From Apus apus (Eukaryota > Chordata > Aves > Apodiformes > Apodidae), in the NCBI RefSeq assembly GCF_020740795.1, contig NC_067285.1:112369652-112433651 (forward strand): DNA of 64,000 nt. Reading direction: 5' to 3'. Below the pieces are notes generated by a model. It worked only from the letters and a program-made list of their open reading frames with translations, had not been told where the DNA came from and searched no databases. Positions within the stretch are counted from its first letter, which is position 1. Every line of letters begins with the position of its first letter. Shown here piece after piece: positions 1-27,551 of this stretch. A program made the position numbers and the translations under genes.

Positions 1-766
1 TCATCCTGAGGGATTTTGGCAGCAGGGCTGGCCCTTGTTTCGGACTGCTGGAGACTCCCAAGCCAGAGGAGCTGGGAGAAGAAGAGCCAGGAATAGCCAA
101 AATTCCCAGGAATATCAAAAATTAGTCAGGAAAACCTGGTGGCTTGGGAGGGGAAGGAGACTTTGAACTGGGAAAACAGCCACTGCTCTTCCCAGCCCTG
201 GGATAGAGAAGCTGCCTTTGCCTTTTCCCAGTTATCCCTGTGGATGCAGCTCGGGCCCAGGGATCAAGCAGCAGTGTGGATCTGTCCCCCCTGCAGCCCA
301 GAGCCTCCCGGCACATCAAAATAGCCCCCAGATTTTGAGTCTTGGAGACTCCCAAGGTCCCCTCCACCAGGAAAGGAAGATCAGCTGGTGATCCCAAAGG
401 CTGAGCAGCAAAGTCTGGGAAGGCTTTAGGGGGAATTGCCCCCCTCTGGGATGGAGAAACCTCCCAGACATTTGTCATGCAGCACGGGAGGGGGCAAAAA
501 AAAAAGCACCTTCTTGATCAAAACAGGGTTTCCAGCAGAAGAGCAGGTTCCTTCCTGTGTGACACGAGCAGGGATTTCTCTCTCCATCCCCAAGTATCCT
601 TGCTGTATCAGAAACCAAATTGCCCTTTTCCTCCCCACAACCAAAGGCAGGGAAGGGCAGATGGAAGCTGGCTGAGGGTACTGCTTAGGGGGCAGGTTTT
701 TGGGGGGTTCTGTTTTGTGCCCCAGCAGCTGACTGCCCCTCTCTCCCTGCCTCTCGCACCTCTCAG

Positions 767-846
767 ATCTGTGCCGTTTGCCTGGAGGAGTTCAAGCCCA
801 AGGATGAGCTGGGGATCTGTCCCTGCAAACATGCCTTCCACAGAAA
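767..846 (+). CDS. RNF24: RNF24 penultimate coding exon (first half of RING-H2)
   Basis: Acceptor ...tctcag before 767 and donor gtgagt at 847. The exon begins on a codon boundary with Ile-Cys and holds four Cys ligands (Cys-x2-Cys near the start, two more in GICPC) and both His ligands of KHAFH. It ends with two bases of a Lys codon. The first residue is Ile where I recall Leu in human RNF24. Confidence 0.93.
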
Positions 847-2080
847 GTGAGTCTGGGCAACAGGGGAGGGAAGCTGGGCTGCCCCAAAGCCAGCCCTGCA
901 GCCTGGGGAGGCTCCTGGCTGCTGCCACTGCTCCTTGCCCAGGGTTCTTCCCACCCCAATTCCAGGAGAGTGAAGGGAATTGCAGCAAAAGCACTTTGTG
1001 CAATGAAGCTGAGTGTTGGAGCAGCAAAGAGCCTCTTGTGAGCTGGCAAAGCCACTTCTCTCGATATATATAGAGGCTTTTTATAGTCCACAGTGCACAT
1101 AAACCTTTGTGTGTGTGTTTTATATAGTCACAGACATAAAATGTATATATTTACGTATATAAAATGCATAGATACTTATAAAACAGATACTGAGAGCCAT
1201 GGGAACAAGCTCCCCAGGGAAGCAGCCACAGCCCTGAGCCTGTTGATGTTTGAAGTGTTTGGACAAGGCTCTTGGCTCTGGGGTTTAACTTGGAGGTTGT
1301 CCTGTGAGGAGCCCAGAGGTGGCCTTGATGATCCTCATGGATCCTTCCCAGCTCAGGGTAGTCTGTGAAAAACATACAGATATAAATGTTATAGAGATGT
1401 ATTTTATAAAAATGTACAACACTCTGAATTCTATGTGGATAATCTATATATGCAGACATTATATCTACAATAGATATAAAATGTCTGGTACATACAATGT
1501 GTATGTACATTCTATAGAAGATGTATTTATAAAAGTCATTTATTCATAGCTCCCTTTTTGTGTATATATGCATTGTATGCACTTCAGTGTGTGTGTGTGT
1601 GTACGTGTTTGTATCTGTTTTATAAATAGATGTACATTTTATATCTCAAGTATATGCAAACAAAAATCTATGTATACACACACACACACACAAATGCCCT
1701 AGTAAAATGTCAAGGCAATAAAATGGCAAATTAAAAATTTGGCAGCACCTCCAGGGAAGAAAGTGAGAATGGATCTGACTTGCCAGGTGGTTCCCTGGGC
1801 TTTGGCTTTTCACCCTCTGGGGTGGCCCCCCACCCGGCAGGGGCACAGGGTGCACCGGGTGGGGTGCAGAGGGGGGGGTTTGCAGCACCCCTGTCCTCAC
1901 CCCCCGTGTCTCTGTGTGTGTGTGTGTGTGTGTGTCCCCAGGTGCCTCATCAAGTGGCTGGAGGTGCGGAAGGTCTGCCCGCTCTGCAACATGCCGGTGC
2001 TGCAGCTGGCCCAGCTGCACAGCAAGCAGGACCCCGGCCCCCCCCAGGGACCCCTCCCCGGGGCTGAGAACATCGTATAG
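767..2080 (+). CDS. RNF24: RNF24, 3' part: RING-H2 E3 ubiquitin ligase (two last coding exons)
   Basis: Two exons, 767-846 and 1942-2080, join in phase (two bases plus one base make a Lys codon) and encode the C-terminal 72 residues of a RING-H2 protein. The joined product has the full zinc ligand set: Cys-x2-Cys, then Cys-x-His-x2-His-x2-Cys, then Cys-x10-Cys-x2-Cys across the junction. The tail ends PLPGAENIV and stop, which I recognise as RNF24; the paralogue RNF122 has a different tail. RNF24 is a small membrane protein (148 residues in human) with one N-terminal transmembrane segment, reported at Golgi/endosomal membranes and to bind TRPC channels. The RING recruits E2 enzymes. The membrane segment and 5' exons lie outside the window. 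RNF24 is convergent with PANK2, as in human. Confidence 0.95.
1055..1720. repeat. AT-rich tract with TG and CA dinucleotide runs in the RNF24 intron
   Basis: Alternating purine-pyrimidine DNA: (TG)n near 1586-1604, (CA)n near 1676-1692 and many TATA/TACA steps. Two perfect hairpins sit side by side: arms 1459-1467 and 1471-1479 (9 bp, 3-base loop), and arms 1488-1495 and 1501-1508 (8 bp, 5-base loop). No coding potential is seen. Confidence 0.75.
1198..1372 (+). mobile_element. CR1 LINE 3' tail, old copy
   Basis: A degenerate match to the avian CR1 3' region: gggaacaagctccccaggga near the start and ttgatgatcctcatggatcc near the end, in the order of the known element. It lies in the last RNF24 intron. 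No long reading frame remains. Confidence 0.6.
1913..1935 (+). repeat. (TG)11 microsatellite at the RNF24 terminal splice acceptor
   Basis: Eleven perfect TG units plus a T are followed only by CCCC and the AG at 1940-1941. The pyrimidine tract proper is therefore about five bases. Confidence 0.95.
1942..2080 (+). CDS. RNF24: RNF24 terminal coding exon (second half of RING-H2, C-terminus, stop)
   Basis: Acceptor cccag ends at 1941; one base completes the Lys codon, then 45 codons and TAG at 2078-2080. It encodes [15 protein letters not shown], the last Cys ligands, followed by the RNF24 tail. The splice acceptor is preceded by an uninterrupted (TG)11 tract instead of a long pyrimidine tract. 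Confidence 0.95.
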
Positions 2081-3575
2081 CTCCACCCTCCCGGGGACTG
2101 CCCCACCGCCCGCCCCGGGGACTCGGAGACAACCAAAGCACTGCGGCACGGAGGGGCTGGGGCGGGCCCGGACACTGCCGGCCCTGCGGGGAGCCCGCAG
2201 CACTTTAAAGGCCCACGGGGAAATACCCCGCGCCCCACAAACCTGTCCCCACCGCACCGGGCCGGGATGAAGGCTCCGGGGTTCGGTTTCCTCTCCCGGG
2301 GTCAGGAGGGGCCCTGCACGACATCCTTCTTCCAGCACATCCCATCTCCGGCAGCGGGAGCCGAATGGAGCCGCCCCGCAGGCTGCAGGGAAGCGTCACC
2401 TCCCGGCGCTGCTGGTCCCACCTGCCGCCCTCGGAGACGCTGCCCGGGATTCACGGAGGGATCCCGCAGCATCACGGCTGCTTCCTGCCCGTTCTCCTCC
2501 TCGCCGTTATCGAACAGAAAAGTCACCTTTGCCTTTGCGATTCCAACCTGGAAAAGTGGGTCTTGCCTACCCACCCCCCCCCCCCGGGCACAGCGAGGGC
2601 CAGGGTTCGTGCCTGTGTTGGGTGCTGAGGAGGCACCTGCTGCTCCTCGGAGAGGAGCCGGTGTCACCCCCGGGGAGGTGGCAGGGAGGGTGGGGATAGT
2701 GATGTGGGGTCTGACGGGCTTTGGTTCCCCCCCCCAGGGGGGGGACTGCCCCCTCCTCGGCACCACGGGCTACCTCAGCATGGCCCTTGGTCCCTGCCCC
2801 GGGCACCATCCTGGCGTGGACCATCAGCCAGGAGAGCTGGTGGCCACCACAGCCACCTCCAACCTGCTGTGGGAGCAGGCAGCAATCCTCTCCTTTGGGT
2901 TCCAGCCTTGGGGGAGGGGGGGAAGTTTATGGGCTGGTTTGGGGGGGCAATACCTGAGCCAGCAGCATTTGGCTCTGCCAACACCCCCAGCACGGAGCAC
3001 CCAAACTGCCTCTCCCACCAAATCCAGGCACCGGAACAAACACCTCCCCACGTTGGGCTGTAAAACTCTTTGACTCCCGTTTTTCTTTTCCCTCTGGAAG
3101 GAGGGTGTCCCAGGGCAGCAGTTTTTTTCCCAGCCCCTCTCTCACGGGCGCAGGCTCCGGGTGTGTCATTCCCTCCCTCTCTCCCTCTCTCCTTGTAAAT
3201 ACCGCGCGATTCCCTGTTTATGGAGCGTGGAGCCTCATAGACGTGTTTGTTACACTACGAATTCTGCAGCAGAACCTTTTGTAAAACACAACAAAAGTTC
3301 GCTGGGGGAGGTTTGGGGGGTGGGGGGTGGGGAAGGTTATTTTGGGGTGGTTCGGTTTGGTTTTTTTTTGTTTCCCTTTTTTTGGATATTTTTTTTTTGT
3401 AAGCTCTATTTTTGTATATTTAATTGCTATTTTGGAATTCTAATAATGCGCCTTTTTTGCTAATCACACTATTCTTAAGGAAAAACGAGGAAAAAAACAA
3501 AAAAGCCAACAACCAACCCACCGGTTCGCGTGTTGATTTGACTTGAACTGTAAATAAAAGCGGGTGGTTTGTTGT
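2081..3575 (+). other. RNF24: RNF24 3'UTR
   Basis: Noncoding sequence follows the RNF24 stop. The first 1 kb is GC-rich. From about 3,180 it becomes T/A-rich, with U-runs and Pumilio-type elements (TGTAAATA at 3194-3201 and 3549-3556; TGTATATT at 3413-3420). A canonical AATAAA follows. Such U-rich 3' ends are normal for vertebrate messages. Confidence 0.7.
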
Positions 3576-3632
3576 GGTTTTTTTTGGAAGAGGGGGTGTG
3601 TTTGCAGGGAGGGGGGGGGGGGGGGGGGGGGG
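3553..3632 (+). terminator. RNF24 poly(A) signal with GU-rich element and G-tract downstream
   Basis: AATAAA at 3553-3558 is followed by a GT-rich stretch (ggtggtttgttgtggtttt, 3563-3582). A run of about 22 G lies at 3611-3632. Hexamer plus GU-rich downstream element is the normal cleavage signal, and G-tracts downstream are known pausing elements that assist termination. Here the G-tract sits between two converging genes. Confidence 0.7.
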
Positions 3633-4920
3633 CGGAGTTTGCACCTGGGAGAGCCTGGAGGTGGGAAAAGGGGAATATCCCGCATCAACCAGCCCTGGGT
3701 CACCTCAGGGATGTTCCCAAGGGGGAGGGCTCTGATCCCCGGTCTAGGTGGAGGGGGAACCTGGGAGATGGGTATCGGGGGGAGGGAGGGTCCGTAGCAG
3801 CATTCCCTGTCCTGGATTCCCTATCCTGGATCGGAGCTTTACTCCCAGACGGTGCCGATCGGGGAAATCACCCGAACGCGCCTTGGAAATCCCCATCCCA
3901 GGGGGATTTTGCAGGTCCCGGGCACGGCCTGGCCTCGGGAAGATGATGTTTCTCCTCCAAACAACATTCCCAGCACAAAGCCCCGAGCTCCCGGGACAGG
4001 CAGCGGGGGCTGCGCCAACGCCAACCTCCCAGCCAGCACGGGGTGGGATCCCAGCCTCAGCCCCAGGGGATTTCCCGCAGCCCGGCTGGAAAAAGCCCCT
4101 TTTCCTCCTCCCGGGTCTCTCTCCACCCCACAGCTGCCTCTTCCCGTTTGGCTTGTGCAGCTGAGGACAAACCCAAGTTGTGATCCCTGCAGAAAGCTGG
4201 CGTGGAGGAACTTTGCCTTGTCCTGCTGTCCCCTGTCCCGCTGTCCCACCCAGCGCGGAGAGCTGCTGCCCTCTAGTGCTTGGCTGCACCCCCAGAGCTG
4301 GGTGCCGAGGGCAGGTCCCACCTGGAGATGTTCTGCTTCACCTTCCCCAGGAGGAAACACAAGGAGCGAGCTTCTTGTTGCCTTCCAAGTCATCGTCTAG
4401 AAGCGCCAGGCACGGCCACGAAGAGCTGGCTGGGTGAAGATTCCCACTGGTGGGACAAAGCAGCAGAGGGGCTGGCCAAGCCAGCCTGGATCTAGCACCA
4501 AAACGTACAAAACACAATTATTTTCCTTATTCCCACCCCACAGTTCCTGCTTCCCCCTCTGATCCAGCCCCTACCATTGAGGGCCTCCAAAGCCCCCACC
4601 ATCTCCTACCACCAAAGGAGTCTTTCATCAACCCCTACAATGCTGTAATTTGCCCCAGAATGATGCTGGAAACAAGTTTTTCTCCTCCACGAATGAACAT
4701 GCTTTGAAATGCAGCTGGTTTCCAGGGCCCAGGACATGCAGGGAATGAAGAATAATCAAGTTATTTTTAATAAGCTCCTAAATTCAACTCGTTTGCACCC
4801 ATTTCTCTGGCATGTTCTTGAGGCCTGTTCAGATCAGGGCTCACCCCTTGGCTCTGCAGCTCAGAAGCACAAGACAAGAAGCAAACAGAAGCTTCAAGTA
4901 TATAAAAATAACTGTAGAAT
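3633..4920. other. Intergenic gap between converging RNF24 and PANK2
   Basis: About 1.3 kb of moderately GC-rich DNA with no long conserved frame, no repeat I recognise and no splice-flanked exon. It separates the RNF24 poly(A) region from the most distal candidate PANK2 poly(A) signal. Confidence 0.6.
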
Positions 4921-4926
4921 TTTATT
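4921..4926 (-). terminator. Candidate distal poly(A) signal of PANK2
   Basis: AATAAA within cataataaaattct on the minus strand, about 2.85 kb after the stop codon. Use of this site would leave only about 1.36 kb to the RNF24 poly(A) signal. Confidence 0.35.
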
Positions 4927-5429
4927 ATGAGAAGAAAAACAATAAAACAAACAAACAGAAAAACAAAGCAGGCCAATAATACACCAGGGAGTTTGGTGTT
5001 GGGCATCAGACCACACGGGATCTACTCAAAACCCACAGAGAAAAGGAGTCACAGACACAAGTGTGCAAGAGTGTGGGAATCCCATGGGATTGTGCTCCCA
5101 GGGATGGCAGCCTGGCACCCACCCCAGTGCCTGAGGGCAGGGATTGGTGCAGACCAGGCTGCAGGGGAGCTGCAAGGGTTCCTCAGCCCTGAAGAGGTTC
5201 CTCAGCTCACCACAGCTTCCCTCTGCCTGTCAAAACCATTTCCAGGTGGGATTCCTCCTTCCTTTGGCCTTCAGCTCCCAAAGGGCAACTGCATTAGTAA
5301 CAAATCACCCTTCCTGTGTGCACTGCAAGGAGCCAGGGGAGGCTTCTACACCTCCCCACACCTGTATAGAAGCCCTGGGACTAAATAAACCTGATCAGGG
5401 CACAGCAGCACTCAAGTATGATACCAAAG

Positions 5430-5893
5430 ACTGGAGCAGGACTTGAAGCTCCTGGAGAAAGTCCAGAGGAGGCCACAGAGATGATCCAAGGGCTGGAGCA
5501 GCTCTGCTCTGGAGACAGGCTGGGAGAGTTGGGGTGTTCAGCCTGGAGAAGAGAAGGCTCCAGGGAGACCTTAGAGCACCTTCCAGTGCCTGAAGGGGCT
5601 CCAGAAAAGCTGGGGAGGGGCCTGGGACAAGGGCAGGGAGGGAGAGGATGAGGGGGAATAGTTTTAACCTGAAAGAAAGGAGATTTAGATGAAATACGAG
5701 GAAGAAATTCTTTGCTGTGAAGGTTGTGGGACACTGGCCCAGGATGCCCAGGGACACTGTGGCTGCCCCATCCCTGAAGTGTTTGAGGCCAGGTCCGACA
5801 GGTCTAGTTTAAGATGTCCCTGCCCATGGCAGGGGGTTGGACTAGGCAACCTTGGAAGGTCCTTTCCCACCCAAACCCCAGTGACCGTCTCAT
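5430..5893 (+). mobile_element. CR1 LINE 3' fragment
   Basis: CR1 ORF2 C-terminal region and 3'UTR in plus orientation, from a ctggagaaagtccagaggag-type segment to ggttggactaggcaacctt. It is nearly identical to the minus-strand copy at 15,768-16,206, so both are fairly young. Inside the possible long PANK2 3'UTR it is antisense to that gene. Confidence 0.9.
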
Positions 5894-6714
5894 CCCGCTG
5901 AAACCCCAGACCTCTGAAGTGCCATGTTCCAGTGGAAGCAGAGCAGGATACAACTGAGAGCTGTGCTGTTCTGCAGGAAAAGCACCTGCAGACAGCACAC
6001 AGGAAAGGTCACCTTTCACATCAACACTACTCTTTCTGATTATTGTTGTTGTCAAATAATGGGATGCATTTAGGAAGTTCCAGGCCCACAGTCACCTGAA
6101 GTTTAGGGTGTGCCTTGGCTTTATGCAGTGCCTGCAGCTCACCCAGCCGAGCTGACAGGAAGGGATGCAAGGGAAATATCACAAAGGCTCTGATCTAGCA
6201 AGAAGCACATCTTCTGAATTCACCATTGCCTCTCTTTTGGAGCTGAAAAGGGAAGAAATCAGCCTTGGAGAGCCTGGATCTGGGGCTGCAGCAGCGAGCA
6301 GAGCTTGGCCACAGTTTGCTGTGCTGCTGCTGTGGCCACTCCGCATGGGACACAGGCTGTGGGGCATGGGGATCCACCAGCACATCTGCATCCTGCTCAG
6401 AGAGCTGGAAACCAGCTGATCTGAACAGAAACCTGGAGCTGAGGAGCTGTGTGGGAGCTGGGATGGCAGCCACCCCATCCTGTAACGAGCCTGAAGTAAC
6501 GGCTGTGGGAAGCAGGGCACGGGGAACACCCACTGCCTGCTCCCCAACACCCAGCACAAGGTCTGAGCCTGGGAAGAGGGATTTCTGGGCTGGATTTCTG
6601 GGCAGAGCAGGGAAAGCAGAGTCACGGGAGGCAGGTAGGGTCACAAACCATACACAGGCTGCTCGTCTTGCTTGAACTGTCCCCGAGCAACCCCTCGGCT
6701 GCTCTGAGAGACCC

Positions 6715-6720
6715 TTTATT
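6715..6720 (-). terminator. Candidate proximal poly(A) signal of PANK2
   Basis: AATAAA on the minus strand, about 1.05 kb after the stop codon. Confidence 0.4.
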
Positions 6721-7768
6721 CAGGGACCAGCCAAACCATTCCCAAACCCACAGCCTCAGAGCTTCAGGGGCCCCAGCTGCAGCAACCCAGTCTGGGGGCT
6801 GCATGCAGGACCACAGGCATGGAGAAAGCAGAGGAGGGTGCAGCATGCACGTGGGAACGAGAGGCTTCCCCCATAAACTACTGTTACTAAACACAAAATG
6901 GAACATGACAGAGCAGATCCCGGGCGTGTGGCTGAAAGGAAAAGCAGTATCTTTGGTGTAGTCAGATGCAGTCAAAGATTCACAACACAGAGAAATAAAC
7001 CCCAACAAACCAAACAAAGCAAAGCCCCACCATTTCAACTTCCAATTTGCCTTCAGCAGATCTGCAGGCCAGAGGCTGGCAGAGCCAGGGCACCAGGAGG
7101 TGGCTGTGAGGGGCCGAGATGGGAACGGAGCTGAGCAGGCTGAGGGACCCCAAGGCTCAGATCTGCTGTCCCTCATCACCTCTCTAACAGAGACAAGGAA
7201 CTGTGCTAACAGGAACAAAGCCTTGCTGAGAACACAGGAGTGTGTGACAGGCCACTGGAGGGGTCCCCAGGGAGAGGAGTGGTCTGGAGGGTGCTCCACA
7301 GCAGGGCTGTGCTGTTGTCCTGTCCCCCCTCCACAGACAATTCCCAACACAACACCTGTCACCTGCAGAACATAAAGCACTGCAGCTGAACTCCACCTGC
7401 TGTGAACGGGGAGGGACCTTCAGCACCCCAAGGAATCTTGTTGGAGGGAACAGAGTGCACATCTCCTGTGGTGTCACCACCATAAAGACTACATAAGAAG
7501 GGCTATTTGATGCCAGCAACTGAACGTCCCACAGCTGTTGCAGACACACCTTTGGTTTCCATACTACTCCTATGGAACAGACCTGCCTGGAGACTGAGGA
7601 TGGGTTTCAACTCTACAGACAGAAATGCAACAGTCCTCTCCTCTGCTCATTAGGTCATCCACAATTAGTTAACAGTCCATGAACAGATGCTCTGAAGTGA
7701 AACTTGAGCTCAGTGACCCGGGAAGCTCCCTGACTTCATAGGTCCAACATCCAGAAATCTGCCCAGAG

Positions 7769-23968
<16,200 letters not shown>

Positions 23969-24490
23969 CCGCAGCGCGGCCCGGCCCCATGGGCCGCCCG
24001 CCCCGCCGCGCTCCGCACCCGCCACCGCCGCAGCCGCCGCCCGCACCGCGCCTGCGCCCCCGGCCCCGCGCCGGGCGGGACCAGCCCTGAGGGAGCAGCC
24101 AATCGGCGTCCTCCGCCGCCTGGAGCGACAGGCGGCTGAGCCAATGGGAGGCAGGGATTGGACGGCGCCCAACGCCCGTGTGTGTGTCCCCCCCCCGCTC
24201 GGCTGCGGGTAATGACAGGGCCCACCAGCCAATCGGAGGGGAGCAGTGGGCAGAGGGCGGGGATGGGGGGCGGGTCGATATGCGGCAGCGCTGGCCTATG
24301 GGATTCCTTCGGAGAGTGAGTGACACGGCAGCCGACCAATGACGCGAGGAGGCTGCCGGCCGGGGGCGGGAGGAGGCAGGCCGATTGACAGGCCGGGTAA
24401 CTATGGCAACGCAGAAGGGGACGGCGAGGAAGGCCGCAGTAGGGCCCCCTCGGACGACTCGGGGGGCGGGAGGGGTGTGATTTGCGTGTG

Positions 24491-24498
24491 ATTTGCAT
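24491..24498 (+). promoter_or_regulatory. Octamer ATTTGCAT
   Basis: A perfect POU-factor octamer at the outer edge of the PANK2 CpG-rich region, in gtgatttgcatatgcag. Function is inferred from the motif only. Confidence 0.4.
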
Positions 24499-24865
24499 AT
24501 GCAGATAGCGAGGCCTCCTGCACGCCCTCCCCGTGGGGCGGCTCTGCGAACACCTGGCCTCCTGCCGTGCCAGACCCGCGCCCCGTGGCTCCACCGCTGC
24601 CCTCCGCCGGTGGCAGCTCAGGCCGAGCCTGGGGACCTGCGGGCCTGGGGCCTCGAGCCCCTGGTTCCCTGCCTGCAGCTCAGCCCTTCCTCCAGCTCCG
24701 TCGTTAGTCGTGTCTGGGAAGCTCGGGCCTCTCATCGCTGGTGCTTCCCATCAGGACGCTGTTCCAAAGGTGGGCTTGGAAGCATCATCTTGGGCACGTG
24801 CCTCTCTGGGCAACAGAGAGAACAGGAAACAACAGAATCAGATGTTTTCTGAGCTTGACACAGAA

Positions 24866-25093
24866 TCATCATAGAATCCCAGAGTGGTTTGGGTTGCAAG
24901 GGACCTTCAAGATCATCCAGCTCCACCCCCCTGCATGGGCAGGGACACCTCCCACCAGCCCAGGTTGCTCCAAGCCCCATCCAACCTGCCCTTCAACACT
25001 GCCAGGGATGGGGCAGCCACAGCTTCTCTGGGCAACCCTTTCATGTGTCTCACCACCCTCCCAGCAAAGAATTTCTTCCTCATGTCAAACCTA
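24866..25093 (-). mobile_element. CR1 LINE 3' tail
   Basis: Inverted CR1 end: tcatagaatcccagagtggt, then cagggacacctcccaccagc and gcaaagaatttcttcctcat. It is about 0.8 kb upstream of the PANK2 promoter. Confidence 0.92.
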
Positions 25094-27551
25094 CTTGGAG
25101 GACAACTAGCAGGGTTCCAGCCTTGCATAGGAGAGCTAAGGTTTCCCTCGTACAGAGGAAGAGGCAGGATGGACAGCAGGTAGAAGTCCTGTTCCCCTTT
25201 CACGAGGCCTCAGAAATCAAACTTGGATCCAAACTCCCAGCAAGAGTGGATAAAAGCACTGGAGTCCTCCAAAGATCTTGTAAGCTCAGTAGAAAGGATA
25301 GACACAACAAAACTGAGAACCAAGACAGGGGATTTGAGAAGAGAGACAGAGAAACAAGGATCAAGGATTTGGGATAGATTGAGACCCAATCCTTGACTCC
25401 CTTGTACATCCTTGTACATCACGATGTAATTTAAGTGCTGATGCATCCTGTTCTTTGAACTCCAACCCCACTTTTGTCAACGCCAAGCCAACAACTACAG
25501 CAGCAGCCATCCAGGCAGCAGAAAACCTGAGGCAACCGTAAGAGGTGTGTGCAAGCAGCGACCAACAGGTTGAGAATCAGGAGGCAAACAGACTCCCAGA
25601 CTCTACCATGTCCTAACTGCTCCTGTTGCCACCCAACAGAGGTTCCCAAGTGGAATGTTAATTGGTGCTAACACAGCTAGAGCACGGCCAAGAGTGGAAC
25701 TGCAACCCAGTGACCCTGGGTGCTCCTCACCTGCGCCGCGCTAATCTCAGCTCACCACAATCCCCAGGCATTAATTCGATACCAAAGGGAGAAGTGACTG
25801 ATGTTCAAAAAAGGGGTAATAATTTCAGTAGGAGTTGGCTGAATTCTGGTTGCGACGGCAAAAACGGGGCCAGGAGATTGGTCAGATTTAGTCTGGATGA
25901 TTTGAAGACCCTGTTGGGCAAGTGCAAGAAGCATGTGAATTACGTTGACACCGATAAGAGATAAAGTACAACCTCTCTGAGTCAAAACAACCCTTCTTCA
26001 CGTAAGTGTTGCTGGTTTTGGTGATGCTGGTGTCTCTTTTCTGCAGGTCAGGCCAAGCTCAAGGCTGTTCAGCAGGAGAAGCAGTACCTGGGGAGCAACC
26101 ACCACTGGTCCTTGCGCACCAGAGCTGAACACAAGGTGGCAAAGGTGGCCCAGGAGGATCTTGGGATCGGATTCCATCAGCGAACCTGGATCATGGATAA
26201 GTGTGAGCAGTGTGCTGGGTTTGGTGCATACTGCCCACCTCTGCACACATCTACTCGTGGTGTTCACCTGGTTACATCCCGTCTAGAGGGTCCTTCCCTC
26301 CCAGCCTGCCACCACTCAGCCCTGTTCCTCCCAAACACTCTTCAGCCTGCAGTGGTTTGCAGCTCAGCCCTCTGCCTAAAAGCTGCATTTCTCTTCAGAA
26401 CTTGTCCAGTTCCTCTTTGGTAATCATAACAACCTGAGAAGACAACTTCCACAGTTCAGGTCGACACTGCCTCAAGAACCACCCTCCTTGCCTTCATCCT
26501 GAACCTGCCATCTGGGCTTCCCATGAGCAGGACCTGTGCTTGCACCAAAATGAGGAGAGAAAACTGTCCCTAAATCCTGTCCACCTCTTCCTGATACAGA
26601 CTGATGGCCTCAGCCTCACTGTGTCACTGCCAGCAGTCCCTTTCAAACTTTCCCACTGGCAATGGTTTCATAAACCTCCTGCTCCTCAAGGCCTCAGCAC
26701 AGATCCAGTGAGCCACAGTGGAGTTTACTGGCCCCTTCCACCAGCTTTGGGGGTTCTAGGAACTGTCTGAACTTACCCCCAAACCCTGTGCTGAAAGTAA
26801 AAATAGACTGATTATAGGAATATTAGAACTGATCGATTACTAATTTATTGTAGAAATGCTCAAGATTTGGGCAAACTGAAAAGTTCTTGACATAAGTGAC
26901 TTAGCATGAGTGACAAGGCCTTAGGTCACAAACTGTAACTGAACTTTAGCAGAACTCCTGTAATTAAACCTTTGTTAAACTTTTACCCCAGTGCCTCAAG
27001 GATCATTCAAACCAGATACAGGCAACGAGAAAATGACTCAAAGCCATTTCATGCTGAGGCAGGATGGATTAATCAAAACTTAGGTTTGAGAAACTGAACG
27101 GCTGAAAAATTCTCATGACAAGAAGCAACCGAAGGAGAATGAAGACCCCTGGATAAAGGAATATAGAAACAATCAGAAAGGGAAGAAGTTCCATCATCGT
27201 GGAAGATGACTGGATGAGCAGTCGTGTGAACAAGCTCACAGAGAGACTGTGAGGCCCTAAGAAACACAGGTAGAATATGGCAGGGTCCCCCCTCAGAGGT
27301 GCCCAGCTCAGCCTGAAATAAATGGAGTTGCAGCAGAACTGAGGGGCTGAACTTTTCTTTACAGTCAGAGGCTGAAATTGGATCCAGCCCCACCCAGGCT
27401 CCTCTCTGAGAAGGAGTTCAAAACGCAAGGGGGTCCAGTCCAAACCTCATGACTCAGTGGGAGGGTCTTTCAGACTCTTCTTCAACACCCTGGGTGGTCA
27501 CCTCTAGTCTCTGGGATGCTGTAACAGAGGTGTCACCTCGACATACCTTGT
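25094..27551. other. Intergenic stretch upstream of PANK2
   Basis: No gene recognised. Short open stretches occur on both strands at 25.66-26.27 kb but match no family I know and lack a consistent splice structure. Confidence 0.55.

Larger units (their letters stand above)
4921..7768 (-). other. PANK2: PANK2 3'UTR (outer limit uncertain)
   Basis: Noncoding DNA after the PANK2 stop. AATAAA on the minus strand occurs at 6715-6720 and 4921-4926. The longer form would include an antisense CR1 copy at 5430-5893. The sequence alone does not decide between the two ends. Confidence 0.45.

Noticed and set aside
767-2080. RNF122 as an alternative identity
   Set aside because: The RING is similar, but the tail ending GAENIV and the PANK2 neighbour fit RNF24.
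25662-26267. Open stretches on both strands in the PANK2-MAVS gap, considered as an ERV or host exon
   Set aside because: No family motif, no LTR pair or primer site and no consistent splice sites; left unannotated.
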